Positions 12,921 through 26,555 of a DNA stretch of 64,000 bases are shown here, one piece after another. Each line of letters begins with the position of its first letter. The first letter of the stretch is position 1. The translations under genes and the position numbers were made by a program. Origin of the DNA: Typha latifolia (lineage: Eukaryota > Streptophyta > Magnoliopsida > Poales > Typhaceae); NCBI GenBank assembly GCA_019914945.1, contig CM034111.1, forward strand, positions 3,720,001 through 3,784,000, written 5' to 3'. The notes under the pieces were generated by a model. It made no database searches. It was not told the origin of the DNA and worked only from the letters and a program-made list of their open reading frames with translations.

Positions 12921-14107
12921 TTTAGTTTCTTCTCTTCCTTTAGAGATGGAGCTAAATGTTATAGAGAGAGTTTGTTCACCAAAAAGTTTTAAAAAAAAAA
13001 AAAAAAGGTTATAAAGAGAGAGGAGGACTTTTGAGAGTTACTTATTCACTTTTGGTAGTAATTTATCATTTACATTTTGTTTCTCTCACTATTATTATAA
13101 AAATTTATAAAAGCACCCTATATTTTATTTTTATTATACTCAACATTTTACCGGACGATTATTATCACATAATTATCTTGAATTACATTTAACCTAACAT
13201 AATGTCCTACTACTTCTAAAAATAAATAACTAAAATACATCCAGATGGGTATCTCAGTGTACTAATGGTAGGATGTTTTCAAGATAATAAAAACAAAACG
13301 AAGGGGTCCATAAGGTGTTAATAATTACAAAAATCAAAAGATAGAGAGTACTTTTTTTTTCTGTATAATTTTTAATATTTTTTTCCCTTTACAAAATACT
13401 CCCTCTTCAAAATAAAGTTTGATTCTACCTTTTCATGATGGAGGTTTAAATATAAATACAGAAAAGATAGGGTGTGAAATGTAAAATACTATTATCTAAT
13501 TAAGAAACGTTTTACCTTTCCATCGTCAGAACTAGTTCTTTAATTCTCAACTACCAATTTATCAAACCTTAATATAAAAAGGCACCTCCTTTTAAGCTTT
13601 TTGGTCAGCAAGGGAAGTCCAAATTATAATACATAATTGTGAAATTTTAAACTAAAACCCTATAATTTCAAAAAATTGTGATTCGATCTTATTAGTTACT
13701 AACTTACTATAACATTATTTACAACTAGGATTAAACTTTTTGAAAGCAAAGAAAGGAGTGCGAGATTCTTATACTTAATTTCAACCTGGAATAAAGAGAG
13801 AGTAGAGTGGCTTCAAAAAGGGATGTAGCAAAAAAGGCACACGAAAATGACACGAAAAACATCAGAGCAGCAGACGTGGTCTCCTTCCACTACCTCTCCC
13901 CATTGTCTCAAAAGTTAGTATGAAGGCATTCACAAGAAAACAAGTCATGGAGCAAAGAAAAGGTTTCATCATGCCCACCACCTCCCTTTACAAAAGCTAT
14001 GCCAGTAGTTGTAGTTGTTGCTTTGAAGCTTGTGAGTAACTTCCCCTTGACAACACTCATCTCCTTGTCCATCTCTACCAAACCATATCTAAACCAACCA
14101 TATTATA

Positions 14108-14305
14108 ATGAATCAATCCTTCCCAAAAGCCATGACTGACCTCACTACTCCAACTCCCACCACCACCTTTTACATGGATACACTTGATAACTTGCAGGAC
14201 CACTCTCCCCCACCCTCACTATTTGGTTTAACTTCTTTGGATCCTTATTTGTCTCCCTGTGAGGAGGGCTTGGGTTTGAAACAGAGTCAACCTTTGATCG
14301 ATTAG
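14108..14305 (+). CDS. Doubtful 65-aa reading frame, possible gene remnant
   Basis: The frame starts MNQSFPKAMTDLTTP and is rich in Pro, Thr and Ser (DHSPPPSLFGLTSLDPYLSP). A pyrimidine-rich, 5'-UTR-like stretch with several CAACA/CCA runs precedes it. Composition changes at about 14290, where a repeat-like GATCGATTAGATCGATCGGG segment begins, and the frame stops there. It could be the start of a gene broken by a repeat, or a chance frame. I do not recognise the product, and no downstream exon is evident. Confidence 0.18.
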   Translation: MNQSFPKAMTDLTTPTPTTTFYMDTLDNLQDHSPPPSLFGLTSLDPYLSPCEEGLGLKQSQPLID

Positions 14306-15732
14306 ATCGATCGGGCTCGAGTTTAGGAGCTTGAGCTCAAAATTGGCTCGAATTTGAATCATGTCGTAGGGTCAGTATAAAGCAAGAAATGGACAAAGGA
14401 ACAATTGATGCAGTTTTGGAATGATGCAACATCCACTTGGCTCATGAGGTAAGAAATCAAGAGGCTTTTCACTTGTGCAAGTTACCATTCCCCACCAACA
14501 AATGACCAATGTGATCATCATGGGGAATGATATGGCCTTGCCATCAAAGCCAAGCTCTAAGCAAAGTAGAGAATCTATAGGATTGGATGTCATCCAGAGC
14601 TACTAGCACCGGGTGGGGGGAGAACCAATGGAGGAAGTGGAATTGCTTTTGGAGTGGAACTAATTTAGGCAATTTGAGATAGCAATCAAGGAAAAGAAAG
14701 ACTACTCATGAAAAGGTTTTGTCTTCAAGAAGGACTAATATGCTTAAGTGGCATGCACTCCTAAAAGCTGCCTCTTTGAATAAATGCATCTTTTCTCTCT
14801 GTCTCATGATTCCTCAAAGCTTGCCAACAAAAGGGAACAACATTACTTGCCCAAAAGAAAGGCTGATCCATCAGATAGAGTGAAAAGCTTCTCTCAGTAT
14901 TATGTTATGCTATTAACTCACTACTAGTTTGAATAGCTGCATTCACCTCCTCTTGTGGATTATAGAACATATGTTTCTGAGATGCTTTCATCTTTCAATG
15001 CCAAAAGCTAGCTTTCACAACAAATTAAGGGTAAAAGAACTCATTTTATCCTTTCCATTATCAGACACTAGAGTAATGCAACTTGATCAATGTGCTAAGC
15101 ACTGGATATACCAATCAGACAACTTGATTCAATCTATCAGGCCATCTATGCTCAGGGATTCATAGGATAACAAGTATATCTTTATGTACTGAACTACTGA
15201 TAGACTACATGTATCATAGATAAATACACGAATGCAGATATACATATATGATCATCTCAAAAGAAAGCCTCATTTACGATTGATGCAGCACAAAAGTTCA
15301 GGGTTAACTCATCATTTAATGAAGAAAACAATGAAGATTGGCCAAAGAGAAGAGAGAAGTTCAAATGCAACAACAATGATGATGGAATCTATTGACATTC
15401 TCAACCATATTTCACTGATAAATACATCTGGGTGTAACACAAGAAGCAGTCACTAAACCACTAAGAACAGCAGATATCATCATTAAACAAAATAAGCACT
15501 ATGGCCATCAGAAAAATATTCCTCTCAGTTGCTGTTTCGTCTAATAAAAACAGACCATCAGATTAGACTATGCAGATAAATATCTACCTGATTGAAGATT
15601 GGGATGCCATAAACCTCATATGATACAAGGAGGAATCCTCTCGCAGCAACCTTTTATGCTATGAGAGGATTCAGTGAAAGAAGCAGCAGAGCAGCAGCAA
15701 CAGCAGCCATTGTAACTCATTTTTAATATTCT

Positions 15733-18700
15733 CTAATCGCAAGGGTCTGCTGAGAAGTCCGGCTCATCTGGTTTTTGCAACTTGGGCATGTCCATACCCT
15801 TGATTTTCTGCGCTCCTTTCCTTGTGTTCGCAGCAAACCTGGAAGCCAAGATTGTCACGCCAAGATTCTGTATAGGATGAGAAGCAGACATAGAGGTATT
15901 GCCGTTCTCCTCTTCGTCCTGTCCTGACTCATCAGATCTTGAGTTGAATGACTCCCTCAAGCTCAAATCCTTTGCCATCTTTCTCCTCTTGAACCGACGC
16001 CAAGCAGCCTGAATAAAGCAAGCGGCCCATGTTTGCCAATGAGAGGAATAGAAGCGGAAAGTGTGCTGTAACTTCTTGCTGTGCAGTCGCCTAAATTGGT
16101 TGGCGACAAATTTGAGGTCTTCTGCTCGCAATGCAAAGGCCTCTACTTCGACAATTGCTTTTACGGTCCTTGTTGATAAAGGCAAGTTGATGGTGGACTT
16201 TGGGAGTAGAGCCCAAGCAAGTAGTTCTTCGCCACAGAAATCCCCAGGTCTGAGTATGATAGAATTGAAGAATCCTGTTCGGCCCCCATTGGTAGTTGAG
16301 CTCTCTAATTTGCCACGAATAATAAAGAGCATCTCGGTCACAGGATCACCCTCACGAACAATAAAGGTACCTTCTGTGCTTAAGGAGGACACAAGACGTT
16401 CACATATGGCATCAAGAAGTTGCTCGTCCATCTGTGAGAAAAATGGAACCTGCGATTGGAGTTTGAGAAGAGAAGGCGTTAGTAAGAAACTGTTTGGAAG
16501 CTCTAGAATCTAGATTGTTAGTCTTCATACAAAGAGTACATCATAAGATGAACAATATAGGGAGACAGCCAGGTGAGCTATCGATCTCCTAATGAGGATT
16601 CCAACATATATATTAAGTAGTGGTTTGGAGTCTTTGGACTTGAGCATTCATATTGACAACAAGCTTAAGAGGATGATAGGAATGGAGGTCTAATCACTCC
16701 AAACCAGTCTATGTATCAAAGGAGATGATGTCTGAACACAGGAGGAGAAGATTCATTAGAATGGATGAATCCTACGCAGGGCATTCCGACGGCCTTCCTA
16801 GCATTCGAATGCCGGTGCTCGAGAGCAAAAAGGCCACTGGAAGCATTCAAATGGATTTCCTAGCGTTCAAACTCCAGTCCAGTTTGCCTAGGAAAATTCC
16901 CGATGCGTTCGAATGCCCTTCAGGCCGTTCAACGCCCAACATAGGCTAACTTGATCTATTTTAGAATTTGATTAGGATTTGACGTTTTCTTTCTTTAAGT
17001 GACTAGTCCAATTGAGAGATTATATAAATTGTTTCATGTGAGTTAGGACAAGCAATAAAAATATTTTCTTCTCTTATCTCTTATCTTCTCTCTCAAGTCT
17101 AGCTAGGGTTATGTTCTTCTTTATCTTCACCATTATTTTGTTGTGGTATTGCTTGATAAGGCTCCGTCAAGTCGGAACCTATCAAAGGACGCTTTATAAG
17201 AAACTGTAGTTAAGCAATCTACAAGTGCATAGATAAGATATAGTCATTATTCCCACCCTTTTAAGTGTGCCAGGATTAATGAATTTATGTAAAATTGCCT
17301 CCATTAACCTAACTTCCCTTAAACTCGACAAAAGGAAGAAAAAGTTGGCATCTTTGGCCTTCATTCCATCAGGGGAAGAGTCTGGATCAAAACAAGGACG
17401 AATGAGAGTAAAGGATTACATTCTTTTGGATGAATCATTGTGCTAATCAAAGTCGAAGTAATAACTATGTACTTGATGATATGACAAGGTTTAAACCCAT
17501 GACCTCTAGAACCAAAAACATAACGCTAATACCATATTAGAAAACCATTTGACTTAGAACCTTAACCAACAATGTATATCATGTCTTTAACAATAAATTA
17601 TATGTTTACGTTAAAAATAATATTTTTATGATTAATTACTTGGTTGATTTGACCATTGCATGTGAACCGGGTGGATGATGCCCACTCCTATTTTTGTTCA
17701 ACATAAATACTATTTGATACTAATTGAGACAATTAGATAAATACTTGAATAAGTATGACTAAACAAAACTTGTGATATAATTTGAGAATATTTTGTGAGT
17801 TAGACTCCTAGCAGCTTTCTTGATTAAAAATGTGAAATAGTTAGTTCTTAGGAAAAGTTAGAAAATTAGCATGTTTTGTCTACTTATATAATTTATAAGA
17901 GAATCATGCATCTTGAAATGCAATGATTTTGTGTTAGGCATTAAATCCAGCAAGGAAGGAGTTGTAGTTAATAACAGTCATTATCTAACCATAATATTTG
18001 GACCATAAAAGCACTCTCAAGCTATTTAGTTCAAATGAAGGAAAAGAAATTGCATACCCGGCGAACAAGATCCAAGCATAGATGACGTTGGATATCTCGA
18101 CGAAGATCTGCTGGTAGAGACTGCAATATCGATTCTTCATCCACTCCTCGGGTCGCAAGCCACTTATATTGGACAAACCGTCTCACTCGTTCCCGCAGTT
18201 CAGGAAGAAGTTGTCGGTGTCTCATCCACTCTTCAGTATCTCTTTGTTTCAGTCTCCACTCTTCAACCCTCACAGTGATAGATTGCAGGTAGGTCTGAAA
18301 TATAGTACAGTTTAATCATTTTAAGGCAGAAGAAATTGATTCTATTCCAGAAAAGCTAAACAAAGGAAAAGCGGCAAACCACAATTTCGCAAAAGAAATC
18401 TGCTATTCCTATCTTTAACTCTATTGGTGACAAGATTGCTCTAGAATGACAAATATAAATACCAAAGATAAGAATGTACTATATACCTTAATGGTCTCAA
18501 AATGTATGGAAGCTTGTTTTAGTTTCTCAAAACCTTTCAATCCGGTGCTACAAAGTGCACTTAAAGCCATACTAGATTCATCAAGAAGTTTTCAAACAAT
18601 GTAATAAGAAAAAAGAGATGGAGTTTAATTAGGAATCTTGAAGGAGTAATTTTATCTTGCCATACACATTTTCAATCGTTTGTACTAAAAATCGACAGAA

Positions 18701-21700
18701 GCTATACGTTTAGGAGAAGCAAAAATACGTCACAAATTATTAAGCTCTTGCAACATCATGGTTTTCGCAAAATAAGAGGAAATAAAATGGGTCTGGTAGG
18801 ACAGCTTCTTTTTTCTTTCCTTTTTCTAGAAGAGTGTACAAATCCAACAGTTGGTCTGCCAAAAAGTGTTCTGACCAATCAAAGGACCAAATAGCTCAAA
18901 CTGCAACAGGGAAGTTCACGAGTTTCCAAATTAGCCTCTAAATGTAATGTCATCCCAGAATGGACATAAAAATTTTAAGAGAGGATCTCTCTCTCCCCCT
19001 GATTGATAAGATAAATATCCATGATAGTCAACATATGGATTCTGTTATTTAGGATATCTAGATCAAAAACAATTATTTGGATCCTCGAAAGTTAGATGTC
19101 TTATCAGTATATTAAAACAATAAGATAGTGTCATAGTGACTGTCATCAACCCAACCAAAAGAAAAAAGAAGAAAAAGGAAAGGTAGAAATTAGGGAAAAA
19201 TTGATGATTCACTTGGAGGTGGGATAGCTCCAATCGCAAGCCTAATTCCGTAAAACTGCCCTCCGAACCCCACCCCACACTCCGGGCATTTTACAAGAGG
19301 TTCAACTCATATCTTCTTCAATTTAATAAAAATAGCATACTTTTAAGTTTTTCAGCAAACTTGGTAACTTTGGGTGTCTTTCTCTTATTTTATTAATTCA
19401 ATTAATAATATCAACATTTTCATAATCAAGAATAATTAGAACAATGGTAGTACTTCCATAAAGAATAAGTCCGAAAATCATAATTATCACTGAAATAGAA
19501 TAACTAAGCCTTGGTCCCTTATTTTAGCTATTCATATTTTAGATAATTCAAACACATGTAAAGCAATTTGAATATCATGTAATTTTTCTTTAACCTGGAA
19601 AGCAATTAGAAATTATGCTCAACTATGATTGTCTTGACTTAGAAAATAGAAACATGCATTCAGGGTAACTACTAATTCCTAGTAGGTGTTTATATTGGAA
19701 AACATGGTCATCATAGTTTATTACCATACTGAAAGTATGTCTTCCTTGGACATTGAAAATTGTCAAATTATTATATCAATTCATCACCACATGAGAAGAC
19801 AAATCAAATGAGAAGTATTCTCTTAAAAAAAAAGATAAGTATACTTTGAAAAACTTCAATAAAGTGGATAGATTGTGATGATTGAGAAATCTGTGTAGAT
19901 CAAGAAACATGCCTTTATATAAAGGTAAATTTAGCACCATGTATGAAAAGCAAGCAAAAATCCTTGGACGAAGTTGACCCTGGTATCACGTATGAAAGAT
20001 TAAGAGAGTATTTATTGCATGAAGGAGAGTTGGCATATGAATGATGAACGAACAATTCTCTTTAGGAAGATGATCCTGGTATCATGTAATAAAATTAGGG
20101 AATGACTATTTGTAAGAAGGTTACCCTAGAAAATTAAGCTACAGTATTTGTGTTAAAAATGGCTAACACGAATAGCAACAGCTCCCAAATATTTTTTTGT
20201 TGGATAGATAAAAAAAGAGTCTTAGACAAAATTATTCCAATGACGAAAGATTAGATTTATGCTAAGAACACACATACAAGATACAACTATACAAGTGAAA
20301 TGGACAAGAAAGGTCGCAAAACATCACAATCAATTAAAGCTTTCCAGCCACAATTTAACATAAAAAGGAGACTAAGTAGCATTCAGATGCAATGGCATAC
20401 TGCATAGTTATGATCATAGGAAAGTAATCTAGTGAAAGAATGATGAGATAAATCTAGTAGTATAAAACAGAAAAACTATTTGGCATTGAAAGCAATCAAT
20501 TCATTACTTAAACTATTGAAAAACTGAAAATCAATGGTTACTATTTTTATTGCAATAAGGTATGAGAATGAGGATATTGCTTTCCTTATATATACCTGGA
20601 CATTTCCAATCAAATGTGCAAATAAAACAAGCCCAAGGACTGCTAAGAATATAGCAAACAATGTCTCCCCGATAAAAGTACTCACAACCAAAGTCTGGCC
20701 ATAGCAGCTGTTAACAGAAAGAACAGTAGGTAATTGAAATCCTGGATAAAAAGATTCATTTACTATTCTATTTAAAACAGCTACAGAGGGATGAGAATCC
20801 CGAGCCTTTTACTTCCTGTTCATGCCAATCTACAAAAGCAAGCTTGTGTATGAGGATAGGAATGATAAATGCACTTGCGAGAGTGTGTTCACTGTGCCAC
20901 TCTCAGTGGGACATTCTAACTTCCTATCAGTAATCCAAAGTGGACACTTGGCATTCCCTTGTTGAGAGTAACACAATAAATGATCTCATGATAGTGCACT
21001 TAGCATTCATGGATGAGAATTGTTTGACTGAGGTGGACGACAAAGGTCTTCCCCACTAAGAGCAACTAGGACAGGATAATTATATATCATGTAATAGAAA
21101 AGATAACATGTTTTCCCTTTCTTTTTGCTCAAGTACAATGATATAAATATAGGAACAACTGTTCTCTAATAACTTAAGCATAAAGAGTAGTTGGTAAGTT
21201 ATTATGGTATCCGATCAGAGGTCCTAAGTTTAAATTCCCTCAGGCTTATATATCATTTAAAATAGAAAATCTCCACTCATTTAAGTTAAGGCTACATCTT
21301 GGGTCCATCAAAATGTTTTAAACTCATAAAAGAGGAAGAATGTTGGAATCTGAAATATAGGAATCATTATTCATCAACAACTTTAGCTTATAGAGTTAGT
21401 TGGTGATTTAACATGTAAGTACTCCGAAAAAAAAAACTAGTTTGGCCATGTATACATCCACCTCCCTCCATGTTCTACTTAAGCAACACAAAATGATACA
21501 TAGAAAATTTTACCAGCTTCATCCATGAAGGTCCATACTATCTAACTAAGCCATTGATTAAAAGATGGAAAACAATACATGAACTTTTAATTTATACCTA
21601 TTATTTATGACATATATTTGACGATCTCATGCAGCAGAAAAGATATTTCCAAAAGAATCACAATGAAAATACTTTCAGTTATTTTGAATGGAGTGAACTG

Positions 21701-24700
21701 GATTAATCTATCAAAAGCAAGATCATACCTCAGGGTCTGCAAACCCCACCAAAGTGAAAATAAATACTTCTTAACAAATTTTTGAGCAGGAGCCTGATTT
21801 TGCAATGCAGCACTGAACATGCCGAAATTGAAGTTGATGGTTGCATTAGTAGCATCACAGTTTGAGAAAACCTTTGTTTCATTTGCCCATATTGGTGGAA
21901 CATTGTCTGAGAAACTACAATCTAGATATCTTAAACATAATGATTTAGTGCCAACCTCCTGCCTGCATTGTTGTTTCCAACAAGTAGTTTGGCGATCAAC
22001 AGACAGCAAGTACCACAGTGCTCCTAGAACCTGCAAAAATTTTAAACCTGGCACCCTAAGTGACCCAATTCTAGATTAAGACTTATTATGAATATTGATC
22101 TTTATAATATTGAGAGAGTAAACTCAGATATCACATAGCATAGGCTATGCCATAAAGCTATTGGAAGTACCATACATGGCTTGCTATCATGTAAAGCAGT
22201 AGATTGTATGCAGCTCCTGCCCAAGCGGTCTTTGCAACAACTCCTGTAGCTTTAATAATCTCATAACTTAGAGGAAATATGAGATACAATCTTGGAATAT
22301 ATTGAACTAGAATGGCGATAGCAATGATGTTATTATTATGTTCAGAACTTGAATCTCCAATTGCTGGTATTACTTGCCAAATAATTATCTGCAGAAAAGA
22401 AGAATAAGAATGTCTCAAACCCTAAAAAGAAAACTTGAAAGAAGAAGTTAATATTAAGAGTTAGCATACCCACAAATGCACAAACAACTTCTTTAGTAGA
22501 TAAACAGAGGAGGCCAAAGAGTAACTCTGAGATGAGGAACTTATCATGACTATCATAAGTGAGACCTTGTAGATGTACTAGTAAATAATTAACAGACATG
22601 ATATATGAAGTTTTGGTTAGTTTCAGGGCTGCGGCCTTGAACAATGACTCCCGGACTCATTTTGGATTGCACTTGGTCAAGAACCTAGTTTGGCCAAACT
22701 TTGAAACCCACATATTATATCAAAAAATAAACAAATAGGTACAAAAACTGACTTTATTGGTTTAAGGCTGCATAAAAAATCTATTGTTTACCTGAAACAA
22801 AATTCCACTGGGAGTAAATCCACATGATCTGCCAAGTGCTCTATCATGGGTCTTCTACTTCAAGCAACTATACAATAAGTGCATTTTCTTTCACCAGACA
22901 TGTATTATTTGGAAAAATGAAGAAATTCTAAGCAAAGAATATATATATTATGAGATTGGACCGTTAGTTCACTGTTATGTTTCCCCGTCTATATTCTAGT
23001 TGCTTATGATTTGATAGTATTTTACAACATGGATTAGCTTACTTCAACCGGGGATCAACCCACCATAATTTTATTCAAAGTTTTAGGTGTCCACTTAGCG
23101 GCATAGTGAGATAGCCTCTGCAAGCAAGTTAAGGCATGAATCTTTTAGGTTATTAGCTTTCAAAAGATTCTAGAACATGATGATCACGGCCACACTGAAA
23201 AGGGATCCTAATGCATTTGCAGATGCAAGTAGAGATCGAGAGATGTGGCGTTCAAATAATCAAGCATCAAGACATGCGCATGGTAATGTGTTATCTCATT
23301 ACTAATTTGTAGAGCACAATCCTCCTTAGTTATCATTCAGTCCTAATACATCCTATAAAATTTGACTTATTTGTACCATGTTATATAAGGAAATACAGGA
23401 CAAACTAAATTATAAAGGAGAAGTTTGCCAAGATAGATAAGCTATAAGAAATGCAGTTGGCCAAAGAATGCAGTCTAGAAATACTGTTACGAAAAAAAAA
23501 GGTCGCATGGCAAGGTGTAGCTCCATTTGATATTAGTATATTACCTTATAACAATCAAAGGAAATTTGTGTTAGATGTTATGATGGCTTTGACTTATCTC
23601 TGACTGTTGCATAAAGACTAAAAAATTTAAATAATTACACCAAGCCTTGCCCTCTTTTTACAGATTGCATATAGATGGACATATTGTTCTGGCTTTATCT
23701 AGTCCTCAATAACAAGTAATTTCCATGTAGCCTTTGCAGTCACTTACAAGTTACAATATAATGATCTCATGATATTTTAGATACTCATAAATGTATAAGT
23801 TTTTTTTTTTCAATTAACAAAATGTAAGAATCAAGCATAGAAATATGGAATTTGCTAGCTGGAGAAGTATTGATTTCTAAGGACTCATATTTTGGTAGTA
23901 AATCAAAGACGTACAATAAGTGAGATTCCTTTCTTAGTTCTAGTTGGTTATAGGTAAAAGCTATCTAGATGATATTATAAAGATCAACAGTGATATTCAC
24001 ATCTTTTAGTTATCCTTGTAAGGCCCAATAAACTACAGATCAGCCAATCCTTGTACTTCTTAGTCTTGAATTTTTGTCTTTGGTGCTGTGATGTGCTTAA
24101 TGAGCCAGTGTCCTAGTTATTTCATATCTTACTCAAGGATTGCCATGCTGGTTGACCGGAGGAAGACCAATTAGCATGTGGCAAGGAGTATGTTAAAGAT
24201 ACTCCAAGTGCCACTAAATTCAAGCTTAATTAAGAAAATTAAGGGAAAAATCAGGAGAAGTAATAATAATTGGAGTTATTGACTGTAATATTAACTAGAT
24301 CTACAATATAGAGATTGATCTTAACCCAATTGCACTTATAGACTAAAATTTCACCAATAAATACAGAACTACAGTTTTCCCCAAATTTTCTACCCTTGTT
24401 CCAAAAGTGTAAAACATAGGAAAATCATCAAGTTAAGAGTCTAAGTGGTCTAGAATCCAGGTACATCTTACTTTATAAGGGTTTTTTTTCCAACCATAAA
24501 TTGTAACCACTAATTAGAATTGCAATCACAAGTACAAAGTTAGGGTTCTCCTAAACTTTAGCCCCTATTTAAGAACAAATCTGAGAAAATAAATTAGAGA
24601 TATTCATCAAATTGGATTCTAATTGTCATATTCAAGTAAATCTACCTTCTAGGTATTGATCTACTTCAAATTTCAATACTTTTGTCCTCTAATTTGATTT

Positions 24701-25886
24701 AAGTAATGCAATCCTTCATTCCTTCCCTTCTCTACTTTCCCTAAAGAGAAATTTCATTAATTCCCAGTTTGGTTTTTTAAACCTAAATGCTCTGTGTGCT
24801 TATACCGTAAAGTTTATTGCACAAATGAGAAATATGACCAATAGAGTACTCAAAAGAGTTTGTTTTGAGAGAAACTGATAAGACAAAAACAGTTAAAAGA
24901 GGTTACAGTATTTCAAAGAGAAACCATGACAAGATCAACAAAGAATTACCTGTGGTAGAGGCAATGCAGCTGCTAGGTATATAGCAAAATCTGAATTCAA
25001 AAATCTCCAAGCAATTTTCTTAGGATCCATGACAAGTTCTCCCCGCCCAAAAACCCCTGTGGTTGGAGCTACATATGCAGTCCGAAACTTCATAATAATG
25101 TGTATTACATACAACAGATCAGCAAGCGAGCGGCAAACTGTGACCCCTACACTGAGATGCCAGTCTGTCTTAATACATGACACAGCATCTCCATACTCAA
25201 TTGAAGGCAAATAGAAGTACATGGGATCAATGAATAGTGAAATTAAGCACGAGACAAGGAAGGCGCGGTTCCATTTCAACACGAGGTCACTTCCTGGATC
25301 AAGTATCCCCTTCCGCCACGGTTCATGCTCTTCAGTAAACAACTTGGGCTTTCTAGGACTCACAACCCCAAGTCTACTGGCCGTGTTTCCACCAGCTTTT
25401 GGGACCTGATAAGCGGGTATAGCTAGGTTTTGCCTCTCATCATAGAACCTAAGTATCAAAGAAGCACTAATAAATCTTGAGATAATTCAGATAAGTCGAG
25501 TGTGTGTATATATATATATATTTTTTATTTTATTTTTCTAATCCCTCTACCTTATCAAATTAAATCCGTAAAATCAAACAAAAATACAAGTCCAGAGGTT
25601 GTTCTTCTTTTACAGGGTATGAACTAAATGGAACCAATTTAAGGACACATTCTTTCATAAACCCATGAAACTAAGTTGAACCAGCAAGGAATTAAGGATA
25701 GAATACGGCATCCAATCAAAAGGAGGCTTTTTTATTCCAATTCCTAAGCTTAGAATCACATAAAAATTGAATCTTTTCAATTGGTTCTTCCGCAAAATAG
25801 GATGTTTAAGCAGGTTGTTCCACTCACCTTACGGTTCTATTCTTCTTAAGCTCCAGTTCATCATCCACCCTCTTCGATTTAAACAT
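15733..25886 (-). CDS. CNGC: Cyclic nucleotide-gated ion channel, group III (CNGC14/17-like)
   Basis: Seven exons: 25828-25886, 24950-25448, 22176-22388, 21729-22030, 20596-20707, 18058-18294 and 15733-16449. All have GT-AG ends and consistent phase; the product is 712 aa. Exon 1 is short and gives MFKSKRVDDELELKKNRTVR, joining FYDERQNLAIPAYQ. Six-transmembrane channel blocks follow: KWNRAFLVSCLISLF (S1), IPRLYLIFPLSYE (S4 region), TAWAGAAYNLLLYMIASH (S5) and WWGLQTLSCYGQTL (pore, ~349-364). The C-linker is EEWRLKQRDTEEWMRHRQ. The cyclic-nucleotide-binding domain carries GTFIVREGDPVTEMLFIIRG and the phosphate-binding cassette LRPGDFCGEELLAWA (~540-554). An IQ calmodulin site (IQAAWRRFKRR, ~620-630) follows. 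The C-terminus NLGVTILASRFAANTRKGAQ and PEEPDFSADP-like end fit the group III CNGC14/CNGC17 branch. These are plasma-membrane Ca2+-permeable channels used in root and growth signalling. The assignment to one paralog is not secure. Confidence 0.93.
16450..18057 (-). other. CNGC intron 6 with retroelement-like insert
   Basis: A 1.6-kb intron. The 16560-17260 part has the look of an LTR-type fragment: repeated GCATTCGAATGC-like palindromic words, then a TATA-like ATTATATAAATTG near 17018, then an AATAAAA signal near 17055. At 17497-17575 there is a minus-oriented copy of the GGTATCAG-type repeat also seen at 21.2 and 61.7 kb. No reverse transcriptase or gag coding remains. Confidence 0.45.
18295..20595 (-). 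other. CNGC intron 5
   Basis: A 2.3-kb AT-rich intron. At 19930-20130 there are two or three diverged repeats built around CCTGGTATCA(C/T)GTA. No coding sequence was seen. Confidence 0.6.
20708..21728 (-). other. CNGC intron 4 with dispersed repeat fragment
   Basis: A 1.0-kb intron. The 21185-21425 part carries a plus-oriented GGTATCCGATCAGAGGTCC segment followed by a TGTTGGAATCTG segment and a second GTTGGTGATTTAACATG segment. This resembles the primer-binding-site neighbourhood of copia-type elements. No element ends can be defined. Confidence 0.45.
22389..24949 (-). other. CNGC intron 2, longest intron of the gene
   Basis: A 2.56-kb AT-rich intron between the S1-S3 exon and the S4-S5 exon. 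I saw no coding frame or clear repeat structure. The minus-strand open frame at 22342-22644 mostly continues out of exon 3 and lacks resemblance to a protein. Confidence 0.6.
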
Positions 25887-26507
25887 GGCGCTATACCCAA
25901 ATCGCAGTTGCAGCGGATCTACATCGACATCGATCACGCCTCAATCGCCTCTCACGGCTTCCGAGAACGCACCAGAAAACCCAAATAGAGGCAGCACGAG
26001 GGAAAGGGGAAAAAAAAAGATTGCTCCTTTGACTCCGGTTCTTCTCCAGCGCCGCCAAAGATGGAATCTTTTCCTCAACTGGGTACCGACCCAAATGGAA
26101 ATCGGAGCTCCTCTCGATTCGGATCGAGCCAGAGAGCTCTGCGACGAAGAGGGATCCCTGGCTGCTGCCGGAATTGGGAAGCGATGACTAGAGGTAGAAG
26201 AACTCCAAAGAAGACCTCGTTTAATTACTATTTCATGTATCTATCTCGTTATATAATTAATATATTTCGGTTAGTACTAATTACCAATCGTAATTATTGC
26301 TTAAGTAGTAAGCAAAGCATTAGAGAAGAACTGGTAAAGAACTCCGTTGCCCTCACATAAAGCAGTCCGACAAAGAAATACGATCCTCTGCAACACTGTT
26401 TGCAGAATATCTTTTGACAGCCAATTAGAGTCTGCCCAGTACTGTATGTAGTAATTTCCTGCAGTTAGGGAACTGAGAAGCAATCGGAGCTGACCGAGAA
26501 ATGAGCG

Positions 26508-26508
<1 letters not shown>

Positions 26509-26553
<45 letters not shown>
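26509..26553. repeat. (CT)n microsatellite
   Basis: About 22 CT units with no interruption. Confidence 0.95.

Positions 26554-26555
<2 letters not shown>

Larger units (their letters stand above)
12823..15732. other. Intergenic spacer between SMXL and CNGC
   Basis: 2.9 kb. The first part is the SMXL promoter. The second part, near the CNGC stop codon, should contain the CNGC 3' UTR. The only gene-like piece is the short plus-strand frame at 14108-14305. A GAGCTCGAG-type low-complexity stretch at 14285-14350 resembles fragments at 29.7 kb and 46.1 kb. Confidence 0.5.
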
